Assembly (NCBI GenBank): GCA_048268885.1
Contig: JBLWUP010000028.1
Location: forward strand, 1 to 64,000
DNA: 64,000 nucleotides
Direction: 5' to 3'
DNA from: Pelagibius sp048268885
GTDB taxonomy: Bacteria; Pseudomonadota; Alphaproteobacteria; Kiloniellales; Kiloniellaceae
Part shown: piece by piece, positions 16,256 to 24,749 of the stretch
How positions within the stretch are numbered: the first letter of the stretch is position 1
Layout of the letters: every line of letters starts with the position of its first letter
Made by a program: the position numbers and the translations under genes
The notes under the pieces: generated by a model
Seen by the model: only the letters and a program-made list of their open reading frames with translations
Told to the model about the DNA's origin: nothing
Database searches by the model: none

Positions 16256-17872
16256 ATGACGAATGATTGGTGGCGGGGCGCGGTTTTTTATCAGATCTAC
16301 CCGCGTAGCTTCCAGGATACGAACCACGATGGAGTCGGTGACCTGCCCGGTATTACCCAGCGCATGTCCTATGTGGCGCGTTTGGGAGTCGATGCGATCT
16401 GGATCTCGCCGTTCTTCAAGTCGCCGATGCACGACTACGGCTACGACGTGGAGGACTACCGCGCCGTCGATCCGCTGTTCGGCACGCTGGCGGACTTCGA
16501 CGAACTGGTGCAGTCGGCGCATCGCCAGGGGCTGCGCGTACTGGTCGACATGGTGCTCAGCCACACCTCGGAGCGGCATGTCTGGTTCGAGGAAAGCCGC
16601 CGCGGTCCAGACAACGCTCACGCCGACTGGTACGTCTGGGCCGACGCCCGGCCCGACGGCACGCCGCCCAACAACTGGCTGTCGATGTTCGGCGGTGTCG
16701 CCTGGACCTGGGAGCCGCGCCGCGAGCAGTATTACCTGCACAACTTCCTGCCCAGCCAGCCGGACCTCAATCTGCACAACCGCGACGTCCAGGACGCCCT
16801 GCTGGCGGAGTGCCAGTTCTGGCTCGACCGCGGCGTCGACGGCTTCAGGCTCGACGCCTGCAACTTCCTGACGCACGACCGCAGTCTGCGCGACAACCCG
16901 CCGCGCCCGGCCGGCACTCCGCCGACGGATGCGGTCAAGCCGGGCAATCCCTACAACTTTCAGCTCCACCGCTACGACAAGTCACAGCCCGAGACGGTCG
17001 ACTTCCTGCGGCGCCTGCGCGAACTGACCGACAAGTATTCCGACGTCGTTCTGGTGGCCGAGATTGCCGACGACGACTCCATCGCCCGCATCGGCGAGTA
17101 CGCCGGCCCCGGCGGGCCGCTGCACACCGGCTACTCCTTTGCGCTGCTCGGCGACGAGCTGGATCTGCACGTGCTGCGCCAAAACCTGGAAGCCTTCATG
17201 GACGAGGAGCGCCAGGGCTGGCCGGCCTGGGCCTTCTCCAATCACGACGTGGCGCGCGTCCTGACCCGCTGGGGCGGTCCGCAGGCGCCGGCGGCCTTCG
17301 CCAAGGCGCTGCTGTTCCTGCTGCTCAGCCTGCGCGGAACGGTGTTTATCTATCAGGGGGAGGAGCTCGGGCTCAGCGAGGTGGACGTGCCTTACGGTCA
17401 GATCGTCGATCCCTACGGCCTGGCTTTCTATCCCGAGTTCAAGGGGCGCGACGGCTGCCGCACGCCGATGCCCTGGAGCGACACCGATCCCTTGGCGCAT
17501 TTCTCCGACTGCGAGCCCTGGCTGCCGATCCCCAACGACCATATCGCCCACTGCGTCGCCGCGCAGGAGGCCGACGAGGACTCGATCCTGCACTTCGCCA
17601 AGCGGATGGTCGCGCTGCGCAAGGCGCGCCTGGCGCTGCGGCGCGGGCGCATACAGTTTCAGCAGGTCGAGGAACGCCAGGTCGTCTTCCTGCGGCGCAC
17701 GGAGGAGGAAACCCTGCTGGTCGCGGTGAACCTGGCCGACGAAAGCGTCGCGCTGCGCTGGCAGGGCGGGGCGCTGACGCCGCTGAGCGACGTCACGGCC
17801 GGCGCCGTGATCGACGCGGGCCAGCTGGAGCTGGCGCCCTACGGCGTCCTGGTGGCGGAGGTCGCCGCTTAA
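16256..17872 (+). CDS. GH13 alpha-glucosidase-type enzyme
   Basis: This 538-residue enzyme belongs to the GH13 oligo-alpha-glucosidase group. It has WWRGAVFYQIYPRSFQD at the N-terminus, the nucleophile Asp in GVDGFRLDACNF, the acid/base Glu in DVVLVAEIADD and the third Asp in FSNHDVAR. The calcium-loop block DTNHDGVGDLPG is also present. The ATG at 16256 is preceded by GGAG; upstream codons in frame are not coding-like. No signal peptide is seen, so it acts in the cytoplasm. It diverges from the gpsA-HAD-ggpS operon, which suggests turnover of the alpha-glucoside made there; trehalose or maltose-type substrates are alternatives. Its TAA overlaps the convergent gene's stop. Confidence 0.88.
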   Translation: MTNDWWRGAVFYQIYPRSFQDTNHDGVGDLPGITQRMSYVARLGVDAIWISPFFKSPMHDYGYDVEDYRAVDPLFGTLADFDELVQSAHRQGLRVLVDMVLSHTSERHVWFEESRRGPDNAHADWYVWADARPDGTPPNNWLSMFGGVAWTWEPRREQYYLHNFLPSQPDLNLHNRDVQDALLAECQFWLDRGVDGFRLDACNFLTHDRSLRDNPPRPAGTPPTDAVKPGNPYNFQLHRYDKSQPETVDFLRRLRELTDKYSDVVLVAEIADDDSIARIGEYAGPGGPLHTGYSFALLGDELDLHVLRQNLEAFMDEERQGWPAWAFSNHDVARVLTRWGGPQAPAAFAKALLFLLLSLRGTVFIYQGEELGLSEVDVPYGQIVDPYGLAFYPEFKGRDGCRTPMPWSDTDPLAHFSDCEPWLPIPNDHIAHCVAAQEADEDSILHFAKRMVALRKARLALRRGRIQFQQVEERQVVFLRRTEEETLLVAVNLADESVALRWQGGALTPLSDVTAGAVIDAGQLELAPYGVLVAEVAA

Positions 17873-18303
17873 CCGGGATCGGCGGCGAAGCCCGCCGCCT
17901 CGATGCCGGCAACGGCACAGGCTTCGTCGTTGTCGGAGGTATCCCCCGTCACGCCGACCGCGCCGACGATGTGGCCCTCGGCGTCGCGCACCAGCACGCC
18001 GCCGGGCACCGGCACCAGGGAACCCCCGGCCAGGCCGTTGATGGCTTGAATAAAGAACGGCTGCTGCTGCGCGCGCTCGAAAATCGCGCGCGACCCGAGG
18101 CCGAGGGAGATGGCGCCGCGCGCCTTGCCTTGGGCCACCTCGGGGCGGAGTGTCGAGGTGTCGTCCTGGCGGGCCAGCGCCTTCAGGTGGCCCCCGGCGT
18201 CCAGCACCGCGACGGTCAGCGGCTTCAGCTTCCTTTCCGCCGCCGTCTTCAAGGTGACGTCGATGATGGCTGTGGCCTGGGAAAGGCTGAGCGGCTCGGG
18301 CAT
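17869..18303 (-). CDS. GlcG/HbpS family protein
   Basis: This 144-residue protein is of the GlcG/HbpS (DUF336) family, with VAVLDAGGHLKALARQDD, a GKARGA block and the glycine-rich GGVLVRDAEGHIVGAVGVTGD. Some relatives bind haem or sense redox state; GlcG sits in glycolate operons without a proven reaction. Its TAA shares the palindrome TTAA with the stop of the convergent GH13 gene. It follows the CoA-transferase gene by 21 bases and is probably the last gene of the TRAP/CoA-transferase operon. Confidence 0.87.
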   Translation of the reverse strand: MPEPLSLSQATAIIDVTLKTAAERKLKPLTVAVLDAGGHLKALARQDDTSTLRPEVAQGKARGAISLGLGSRAIFERAQQQPFFIQAINGLAGGSLVPVPGGVLVRDAEGHIVGAVGVTGDTSDNDEACAVAGIEAAGFAADPG

Positions 18304-18324
18304 GGACCTGTCTCTCTGTTGCGC

Positions 18325-19611
18325 TCAGGCCGAGACGTCGGCTCTGGCGTCGGCTCTTGCTTCGGCGGTGGCGCCTTCTTCGACCATGCGGTCGATCTCG
18401 GCCGTCGAGTAGCCGACCTCGCTCAGGATCTCGCGGCTGTGCTGGCCGAGCAGCGGCGCGGGCCGCGCGACGCCGCCCGGGGTTCCCGAGAACTTCACCG
18501 GCAGGCCGATGGCCTTCACCGCTCCGGCGACGGGGTGCTGGGTCTCGACGATCATCTCGCGGGCCAGCGCCTGGGGATCCTGCTGCATCTCGCCGATGCT
18601 CAGCACCGGCCCGGCGGGGAAGCCGCCTTGCTCCAGGATGTGCAGCCAGTCGTCGGTGGACCTGGTCTCGAAGACCTTGTTGAGCTCCGCCTCCAGGGCT
18701 TCGCGGTTGGCCATGCGCTTGTCGTTGGTCAGGAAGCGCGCGTCGTCGCGCAGCTCGCGGTGGTCGAGGATGTCGAGCAGGCGCTCCCAGTTCTTCTGGT
18801 TGGCGGCGCCGATGTTGATCCAGCCGTCCGCGGTCTTGAAGGCCTGGTAGGGCGCGTTCAGCGGATGCGCCGACCCCATGGCGCCCGGCGAGACGCCGGT
18901 GGCGAAGGCGATGGCCGACTGCCAGTAGGTATGGACGATGCCGGCCTCGAAGAGCGAGGTGTCGACCCGCTGGCCTTCGCCGGTCTGCAGCTTGCGGGCA
19001 TAGGCCGCGGAAACGCCCATGGCGCCCAGGATGCCGGCGGTGATGTCGGTGACCGGCGCGCCGACCTTCACGGGCGGGCGGCCCGGTCCCTCGCCGGTGA
19101 TCGACATGAGCCCGGACATGCCCTGGGCGATGAGGTCGAAGCCGCCGCGCTCGGCATAGGGGCCCGTGCGCCCGAAGCCCGAGATCTCGCAGTAGATCAA
19201 ACCGGGGTTGCGCGCCTTCAGGGTCTCGTAGCCGAGGCCGAGCTTCTCCATGGTGCCCTTGCGGTAGTTCTCGATCACCACGTCGGCCCGGTCGAGCAGG
19301 CGCAGCAGGGCCTCCTTGCCGTCTTCCTGCTTCAGGTCCAGGGCGATGCCGCGCTTGTTGCGGTTCATCATCATAAAGGCGGCCGGTTCGCCCTTGATGT
19401 CCGGCGGCAGCATGCGCCGCGTATCGTCGCCGGCCAGCTTTTCCACCTTGATGACCTCGGCGCCCATGTCGGCCAGCATCATGCCGCAGACCGGCCCGGC
19501 CATGATATGCGCCAGTTCGACGACTCGGCAGCCGGTGAGGGGGCCGGTTCTCTCCCCGCTCTGCTCACCGCTCTTCTGCCCGCTCTTCGCCCCGCTTTTC
19601 TCCTGGGGCAT
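18325..19611 (-). CDS. CaiB/BaiF family III CoA-transferase
   Basis: The 428-residue protein is a class III CoA-transferase. It has GCRVVELAHIMAGPVCGMMLAD, a GAEVIKVE block, VVIENYRKGTMEKLGL and the catalytic Asp in GGFDLIAQGMSGLMS. These enzymes move CoA between carboxylic acids. ATG 19611 is one base past the crotonase stop, so the two are coupled. The first residues (KSGAKSGQKSGEQSGERTG) and the last (ARADARAD) are low-complexity extensions. With the TRAP transporter it suggests uptake and CoA activation of an organic acid; the identity of the acid is not visible. Confidence 0.9.
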   Translation of the reverse strand: MPQEKSGAKSGQKSGEQSGERTGPLTGCRVVELAHIMAGPVCGMMLADMGAEVIKVEKLAGDDTRRMLPPDIKGEPAAFMMMNRNKRGIALDLKQEDGKEALLRLLDRADVVIENYRKGTMEKLGLGYETLKARNPGLIYCEISGFGRTGPYAERGGFDLIAQGMSGLMSITGEGPGRPPVKVGAPVTDITAGILGAMGVSAAYARKLQTGEGQRVDTSLFEAGIVHTYWQSAIAFATGVSPGAMGSAHPLNAPYQAFKTADGWINIGAANQKNWERLLDILDHRELRDDARFLTNDKRMANREALEAELNKVFETRSTDDWLHILEQGGFPAGPVLSIGEMQQDPQALAREMIVETQHPVAGAVKAIGLPVKFSGTPGGVARPAPLLGQHSREILSEVGYSTAEIDRMVEEGATAEARADARADVSA

Positions 19612-19612
19612 C

Positions 19613-20392
19613 TCAGCGGCCCTTCCAGTCGGGCTTGCGCTTGGCAAGAAAGGCCTCGAGGCCCTCGCGGAAGTCCTCGCTGGTGTAGCACAGGACGATC
19701 AGGTCCTCGTCGTCGACGTCCGCCGCCGCGGCATTGAGCCGGCGCAGCGCTTCCTTGGTCGCCCGCAGGGTGAGCGGCGCCTGCCCGGCGAGCTGCGCGG
19801 CGAGCTCCGTCGCGCGGGCCTCCACCGCCGCCTTGTCGTCCAGCAGCTCCGTCACCAGCCCCGCGGCAAAGGCTTCCTCGGCGCCGACCAGGCGGCTGGT
19901 GAAAATCACCTCCTTGGTGCGTCCGGCGCCGATGAGGGCGGAGAGGCGGGCGAGGTTGTTGGCCGAAAGGCAATTGCCGAGAGTGCGCGCGATGGGAAAG
20001 CCGAACTTCAGGTCGCGCGCGGCGATGCGGATGTCGCAGGCCGCGGCGATGCCGGCGCCGCCGCCGGTGCAGGCCCCGGCCAGGGCGGCCACGGTGGGCA
20101 GCGGGCAGCGCTCCACCGCCGTCAGCACCTTGTCGATGCGCTGCTCGTACTGAATTGCGTCTTCCGGAGACTTGAAGTCGCGAAACTGGGCGATGTCGGT
20201 GCCGGCGGCGAAGGCCTTGTCGCCGGCACCGCAGACCACCAGGGCCTTGGCCTCGCCCTTGGCGGGAGCGGTCTCGCAGATCTCCGCGAGGCCCTCGTAC
20301 ATGGCGAAGGTCAGGGCGTTGCGCGCCTGCGGCCGGTTGAAGGTGACGAAGCCGACGCCGTCGCGCACTTCGTAGAGCAGTTCGTCGCTCAT
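19613..20392 (-). CDS. Crotonase-superfamily protein lacking the usual catalytic glutamates
   Basis: This 259-residue protein has the crotonase fold: the oxyanion/CoA block FAAGTDIAQFRDF and GACTGGGAGIAAACDIRIAA. In enoyl-CoA hydratase a Glu follows the GGG motif (GGGxELA) and another lies in the next helix. Here the first is Gly (GGGAGIA) and the second region reads FGFPIARTLGNCLSANN with no Glu. Hydratase activity is therefore doubtful; isomerase, hydrolase or lyase chemistry on an acyl-CoA is possible. It sits between the TRAP transporter and the CoA-transferase on the same strand. Confidence 0.87.
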   Translation of the reverse strand: MSDELLYEVRDGVGFVTFNRPQARNALTFAMYEGLAEICETAPAKGEAKALVVCGAGDKAFAAGTDIAQFRDFKSPEDAIQYEQRIDKVLTAVERCPLPTVAALAGACTGGGAGIAAACDIRIAARDLKFGFPIARTLGNCLSANNLARLSALIGAGRTKEVIFTSRLVGAEEAFAAGLVTELLDDKAAVEARATELAAQLAGQAPLTLRATKEALRRLNAAAADVDDEDLIVLCYTSEDFREGLEAFLAKRKPDWKGR

Positions 20393-20401
20393 GAGTTCAT
20401 C

Positions 20402-21682
20402 CTACCTGTAGAAGTATTCGACCAGGAACATCGGAATGGCCGGCACGTAGGTGCAGAGCAGCAGCACCGTCAGCAGCACCGCGACGAACCAGACGTTCAC
20501 CTTGGAGACTTCCCAGATGTTGGCCTTGGCCACGGAGCAAGCGGTGATGAGCACGCTGGCCACCGGCGGGGTCTGCTGGCCGATGGCGAGGTTCAGGGTC
20601 ACCACCAGGCCGAAATGTACCGGGTCGATGCCGGCGGCCGCAATCAGCGGGATGACGATGGGCACCACCAGGATGATCGCCGCCGCCGAGTGCAGGAAGA
20701 AGCCGATGATCAGGAAGAAGACGTTGAGAATCAGCAGGATGACGTACTTGTTGTCGGTGAAGTCGAGGATCGCCGACGCTAGGTCCTGCGGCACCTGGGC
20801 GCGGGTCAGGAAGCCGCCCATGAGGACGGAAGAGGCGACCAGCAGCATGACCACGGCGGTCTGGATGCCGCCGTCCAGCATGGCCCGCTTCAGGTGGCGG
20901 ATGTCGATTTGCCGGTACCAGATGCCGACGAGCAGGGCGGCGATCACGGCCAGGCCCGCGGCCTCGGTCGCGGTGACGAAGCCCCCGAAGATGCCGCCCA
21001 GGATGATGACCGGCAGGGTGAAGGCGGGCAGGGCCTCGACGAAGGTCCGCCGCAGGCGCGCCATCTCGAAAGCATCCTCGACCGGCAGGTTATAGCGCCG
21101 CGCGAAGGCGTAGGCGACGCCCATCAGGCCGGCGGCGCCGAGCAGGCCCGGCACCACGCCGGCCACGAAAAGTTGCTCCACCGAAGTTCCCGCCGAGACG
21201 GCGTAGAGGATCATCGGGATCGACGGCGGGATGATGATCGCGAGCGACGCCGAGGAGGAGGTGACGGCGGCGGCCAGCGGCGCGCTGTAGCCGCGCTTTT
21301 TCATCTGCGGGATGAGGATCGAGCCCAGCGCCGCCACGTCGGCCACGGCACTGCCGGAGATCTCCGCGAAGAACAGCGACACGCCGATGTTGATCATGGC
21401 GAGGCCGCCGCGCACGAAGCCGATGAGGGCGGAGACGAAGTTGATCAGCCGGTCGGTGATGCCGCCGGCGTTCATGATGGCGCCGGCCAGCACGAACATC
21501 GGAATGGCGATGAGCGAGAACTTGGTCGAGCCGTCGTACATGTCGAGCGCGACGGTGACCAGGCTGCCGGTGCCTTCCGTGGCGACCAGGCCGATGACGG
21601 CGGAGACGGCGAGCGCGACGGCGATCGGCACGTTGAGGCAGATCATCAGCACCAGGGCCGCGAAGATGACGAACATCAACAT
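20402..21682 (-). CDS. dctM: TRAP transporter large permease (DctM)
   Basis: This 426-residue protein has about 12 membrane helices, the hallmark N-terminal LNVPIAVALAVSAVIGL and the conserved FAEISGSAVADVAALGSILIP and SSSASLAIIIPPSIPMILY blocks. It is the sodium-coupled transport subunit of a TRAP system for an organic acid. It lies 3 bases after the small-permease stop and 9 bases before the crotonase start, tying transport to the CoA-transferase/crotonase pair. Confidence 0.95.
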   Translation of the reverse strand: MLMFVIFAALVLMICLNVPIAVALAVSAVIGLVATEGTGSLVTVALDMYDGSTKFSLIAIPMFVLAGAIMNAGGITDRLINFVSALIGFVRGGLAMINIGVSLFFAEISGSAVADVAALGSILIPQMKKRGYSAPLAAAVTSSSASLAIIIPPSIPMILYAVSAGTSVEQLFVAGVVPGLLGAAGLMGVAYAFARRYNLPVEDAFEMARLRRTFVEALPAFTLPVIILGGIFGGFVTATEAAGLAVIAALLVGIWYRQIDIRHLKRAMLDGGIQTAVVMLLVASSVLMGGFLTRAQVPQDLASAILDFTDNKYVILLILNVFFLIIGFFLHSAAAIILVVPIVIPLIAAAGIDPVHFGLVVTLNLAIGQQTPPVASVLITACSVAKANIWEVSKVNVWFVAVLLTVLLLCTYVPAIPMFLVEYFYR

Positions 21683-21685
21683 GCT

Positions 21686-22228
21686 TCAGCGGCTCCCTGC
21701 CTGCTTGAGTTCGTGTTCGACTTCCTGTTCGATCTCGGCGTGCTCAAGCGATATGCCGGCGGCGGTCATGCGCCAGTAGTTCGGCAGGCTGATGAGCTCG
21801 CAGAGGATGAAGAGGGCGCCGCCGATGGGGATGACCGACTGGGTCAGCTGGATCGGGACCCAGGTGAGGGAGATGAGATAGCTGCCTTGCAGCACGTTCA
21901 GCACCTCCATGCCCGCCCAGGTCATGATGGCGAAGAAGCCGATGACGGTGATTTCCGCCAAGGCCACCGCGACCATGCGCGCCGGCATGGGAACGGCCAG
22001 CAGGACGCTGTCGAAGCCGATGTGGCTGCGCTTCAGCGCCGCCAGGGCCGCGCCGTAGTAGGTGATCCAGGCGAGCTGGATGGCGGCGATCTCGTCGTAC
22101 CAGGACAGCGAATTGTTGGCGAGGCGATAGAGCACCGCCACGATGACCACCACGGAGAGCGAGACCATCAGGATGATGGTGATCCACTCCAGCAGCCATT
22201 CCAGGGTTTTATGGGCCGCCCTCAGCAT
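21686..22228 (-). CDS. dctQ: TRAP transporter small permease (DctQ)
   Basis: This 180-residue membrane protein has four predicted helices and the family features LEWITIILMVSLSVVVIVAVLYR and WYDEIAAIQLAWITYYGAA. The C-terminus has a Glu-rich cytoplasmic tail (HAEIEQEVEHELKQ). It partners DctM and is separated from dctP by 137 bases holding a stem-loop. Confidence 0.93.
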   Translation of the reverse strand: MLRAAHKTLEWLLEWITIILMVSLSVVVIVAVLYRLANNSLSWYDEIAAIQLAWITYYGAALAALKRSHIGFDSVLLAVPMPARMVAVALAEITVIGFFAIMTWAGMEVLNVLQGSYLISLTWVPIQLTQSVIPIGGALFILCELISLPNYWRMTAAGISLEHAEIEQEVEHELKQAGSR

Positions 22229-22325
22229 CGGCAGGCAAACTCCTCAACGCGCCGCCCGTGACCTTGCTTGCACGGGCGCGACAAATCACGCCGGCCGGGG
22301 CCGGCACAGTACTGCAGGAAAGAAG

Positions 22326-22354
22326 AAGCCCGGGACCGTAGGGGCCCCGGGCTT
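22326..22354 (-). terminator. Stem-loop between dctP and dctQM
   Basis: AAGCCCGGG (22326-22334) and CCCGGGCTT (22346-22354) form a perfect 9-bp stem with an 11-base loop, 12 bases after the dctP stop. There is no following U-run. Such structures commonly let the binding protein be made in excess over the permeases. Confidence 0.65.
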
Positions 22355-22365
22355 GGATCAGGCCG

Positions 22366-23349
22366 TCAGGAGCCTTCGCCGAGCTTCAGCACGGTGTCGA
22401 TCATCTCCTGTCCGCCGTCGATGGAGGAGGCGAACTCGGTGTAGATCGGCTTGGAAGCCTCGATGAAGGCGTCCTTGTCGGCGACGTTCACCTGGATGCC
22501 GCCGGCCTTCAGCTTCTCCAGCAGGTCCGTCTCAAGCTGCGCGGCCGTCTTGTAGACGAAGTCCTGCGTCGAGCTGGCGCATTTTGTCAGCTCAGCCTGG
22601 ACGTCGTCCGGCAGGGCCGAGAAGTGCTTGTCGGAGACCAGCAGGTAGGCCGGCGTGTAGACGTGGCCGGTGATCGAGAGGTACTTCTGCACCTCCTGGA
22701 ACTTGGCCGACCAGATCTGCGCGTAGGGGTTCTCCTGGCCGTCGATGACGCCCGTCTGCAGCGCCGTGAAGACCTCGGAGAAGGCCATCGGCGTCGGGTT
22801 GGCGCCGTACAGCTGGAACATCTTCACCCGCCAGGCGCCCTTGGGCGTGCGCAGCTTGATGCCGTCCAGGTCGGCCGGCTTGTTGATCGGCCGGGTATTG
22901 TTGGTGATGTTGCGGAAGCCGTTCTCCCAGACACCGAGGATGCGGTAGCCTTTGGCCTTGACCGCCGGTTGCAGCTTGCTCTCCAGGATTGCGCCCTGGA
23001 CCCGCTTCATGTGTTCGCGGCTTTTGATGATGTAGGGCATCTCGAAGACGCCGAATTCGTCGGCGACCGACGACATGACCGAAGAGGGCAGGGAAAAGGT
23101 CACCTGGCCGAGCTTCAGTTTCTGCAGCAACTCGCTGTCCTTGCCGAGCTGCGAGGAGCCGAAGACCTGCACCTCCGCCTTGTCGCCCAGCGCCGCGTTG
23201 GAGCAGCGGGCGAATTCGTTGGCGCTGGCTTCGAAGAGCGAGCCCGGCGCGCCGACATGGCCGAACTTCAGGGTCAGATCTGCGGCCGCGGCCGGGCTGG
23301 CGAGCAGCCCCGTAACGGCAACGGCACTTACGAATCCAAGAACTTTCAT
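22366..23349 (-). CDS. dctP: TRAP transporter substrate-binding protein (DctP)
   Basis: This 327-residue periplasmic protein has a signal peptide (MKVLGFVSAVAVTGLLASPAAAA cleavage region) and the DctP family blocks LKFGHVGAPGSLFEA, KLRTPKGAWRVKMFQLYGANPTPM and ALQTGVIDGQENPYAQIWS. The arginine in KLRTP, which binds the ligand carboxylate in DctP proteins, is present, so the ligand is likely an organic acid. It is the first gene of the TRAP operon, 82 bases downstream of the aminotransferase gene. Confidence 0.94.
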   Translation of the reverse strand: MKVLGFVSAVAVTGLLASPAAAADLTLKFGHVGAPGSLFEASANEFARCSNAALGDKAEVQVFGSSQLGKDSELLQKLKLGQVTFSLPSSVMSSVADEFGVFEMPYIIKSREHMKRVQGAILESKLQPAVKAKGYRILGVWENGFRNITNNTRPINKPADLDGIKLRTPKGAWRVKMFQLYGANPTPMAFSEVFTALQTGVIDGQENPYAQIWSAKFQEVQKYLSITGHVYTPAYLLVSDKHFSALPDDVQAELTKCASSTQDFVYKTAAQLETDLLEKLKAGGIQVNVADKDAFIEASKPIYTEFASSIDGGQEMIDTVLKLGEGS

Positions 23350-23431
23350 TATTTCCTCCCCAGGGTTTCTGTTTCTCGTTATCGCGTTTCTGCGCGGGTG
23401 TTTATTGGTTTTGGGTTACTCGGTTGTCAGA

Positions 23432-24619
23432 TTACTCGGCGGCACCCTCCGCCAAGGACTGGTCCTGGCCGGAAAGATAGCCGAGGGCCGCTTGCACCCC
23501 ACCGCGGCGGTAGGGAATGCCGGACAGCTCCAGGCCCATCTCCACGCCGGAGAGGGTGCCCATGAGCATGAGATCGTTGAAGTCGCCGAGATGGCCGATG
23601 CGGAACACCTTGTCGGCGATCTTGGAGAGGCCGTTGCCCAGCGACATGTCGAAGTGTTCCAGCGTCACCTTGCGGAAGTTGTCGGCGCTGTGCCCCTCGG
23701 GCACCAGCACCGCGGTCAGCGAGCCGGAATAGTGGCGCGGGTTCTTGCACAGCACCTCCAGGCCCCAGGCGCGCACGGCGCGCCGCGTGGCTTCGGCATG
23801 GCGGTTGTGGCGCGCGAAGACGTTGTCCAGGCCTTCCTCTTGCAGCATGTCGACCGCCTCGGCCAGGCCGTACAGCAGGTTGGTGGCCGGGGTGTAGGGA
23901 AAGAAGCCCTGTCCGTTGGGGCCTTCCATTTCGTCCCACGACCAGTAGGAGCGCGGCAGCTTGGCGGTCTTGGAGGCCGCCAGCGCCTTCTCGCTCACCG
24001 CGTTGAAGGAGAGGCCCGGCGGCAGCATGAGGCCTTTCTGCGAGCCGGCCACGGTCACGTCCACGCCCCATTCGTCGTGGCGGTAGTCGATGGAGGCCAG
24101 CGAGGAGATGGTGTCGACCATCAGCAGCGCCGGGTGGCCGGCCTCGTCGATGGCCTTGCGCACCTCGTCGATGCGGCTGGTGCAGCCGGTCGAGGTCTCG
24201 TTGTGGACGACGCAGACCGCTTTGATGTCGTGGCTCTTGTCCTCGGCCAGGCGCGCGCCGATGGCCGCCGGGTCGGCGCCGCTGCGCCAGTCGCCGGCGA
24301 TGAACTCCGGCACGATGCCGAGACGCTCGGCCAGGCCCTTCCACAGGGTGGCGAAGTGGCCGGTCTCGAACATCAGCACCCGGTCGCCGGGGGAGAGGGT
24401 GTTCACCAGCGCCGCTTCCCAGGCGCCGGTGCCGGAGGCCGGGTAGATCACCACGCGGCCATCGGTCTTGAAGACCGAGCGCATGCCCGCGAGCACGCGC
24501 TGACCCAGCTCACCGAACTTCGGCCCGCGGTGGTCCATGGTCGGCAGGTCCATGGCCCGAAGGACACGATCCGGCACGTTGGTGGGACCCGGAATCTGAA
24601 GAAAATGACGCCCTGGCAT
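23432..24619 (-). CDS. Class V aminotransferase, serine/alanine/aspartate-glyoxylate type
   Basis: This 395-residue PLP enzyme has the signatures LQIPGPTNVPDRVL at the N-terminus, YPASGTGAWEAALVNTL and the PLP lysine in VTVAGSQKGLMLPPGLSF. It groups with SgaA-type serine-glyoxylate aminotransferases and the related aspartate-glyoxylate enzyme BhcA. SgaA would fit the serine cycle of methylotrophs, but no other serine-cycle gene is seen here, nor are BhcB, BhcC or BhcD. The neighbouring 2-hydroxyacid dehydrogenase could supply a 2-oxo acid acceptor such as glyoxylate. The amino donor cannot be decided from sequence. Confidence 0.87.
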   Translation of the reverse strand: MPGRHFLQIPGPTNVPDRVLRAMDLPTMDHRGPKFGELGQRVLAGMRSVFKTDGRVVIYPASGTGAWEAALVNTLSPGDRVLMFETGHFATLWKGLAERLGIVPEFIAGDWRSGADPAAIGARLAEDKSHDIKAVCVVHNETSTGCTSRIDEVRKAIDEAGHPALLMVDTISSLASIDYRHDEWGVDVTVAGSQKGLMLPPGLSFNAVSEKALAASKTAKLPRSYWSWDEMEGPNGQGFFPYTPATNLLYGLAEAVDMLQEEGLDNVFARHNRHAEATRRAVRAWGLEVLCKNPRHYSGSLTAVLVPEGHSADNFRKVTLEHFDMSLGNGLSKIADKVFRIGHLGDFNDLMLMGTLSGVEMGLELSGIPYRRGGVQAALGYLSGQDQSLAEGAAE

Positions 24620-24712
24620 GCTTCCCCTATCGGCTCTTTTGGCCCTTTAGACCTACCCAGCCCAACCGCTTGGGCCGGGCACCAGACGCTTGCGCTACTG
24701 GGGTCTTTGTCG

Positions 24713-24740
24713 TTATGAATTATGAATACAAAATACAAAA
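24713..24740. repeat. Doubled heptamer array in a divergent promoter
   Basis: Four perfect 7-mers abut with no gap: TTATGAA twice (24713-24726), then TACAAAA twice (24727-24740). The 28-base AT-rich block ends 9 bases before the ATG of the FAD/FeS dehydrogenase, in the 130-base gap to the divergent aminotransferase. It may be an operator for the nearby GntR/FCD regulator or an RNA leader element. TTGCGC-18-TATGAA overlapping it is a weak plus-strand promoter candidate. Confidence 0.6.
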
Positions 24741-24749
24741 CCGGGGCGA

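Noticed and set aside
15902..16969. In-frame extension upstream of gpsA
   Set aside because: It runs across the intergenic promoter and antisense to the GH13 gene; the family N-terminus begins at 15901.
16810..19737. A 975-codon plus-strand frame through the GH13, GlcG and CoA-transferase genes
   Set aside because: It crosses three recognised genes in other frames; the product is Arg/Ala/Gly-rich without motifs.
23432..24619. Beta-hydroxyaspartate cycle operon
   Set aside because: The aminotransferase could be BhcA-like, but no BhcB, BhcC or BhcD gene is adjacent.
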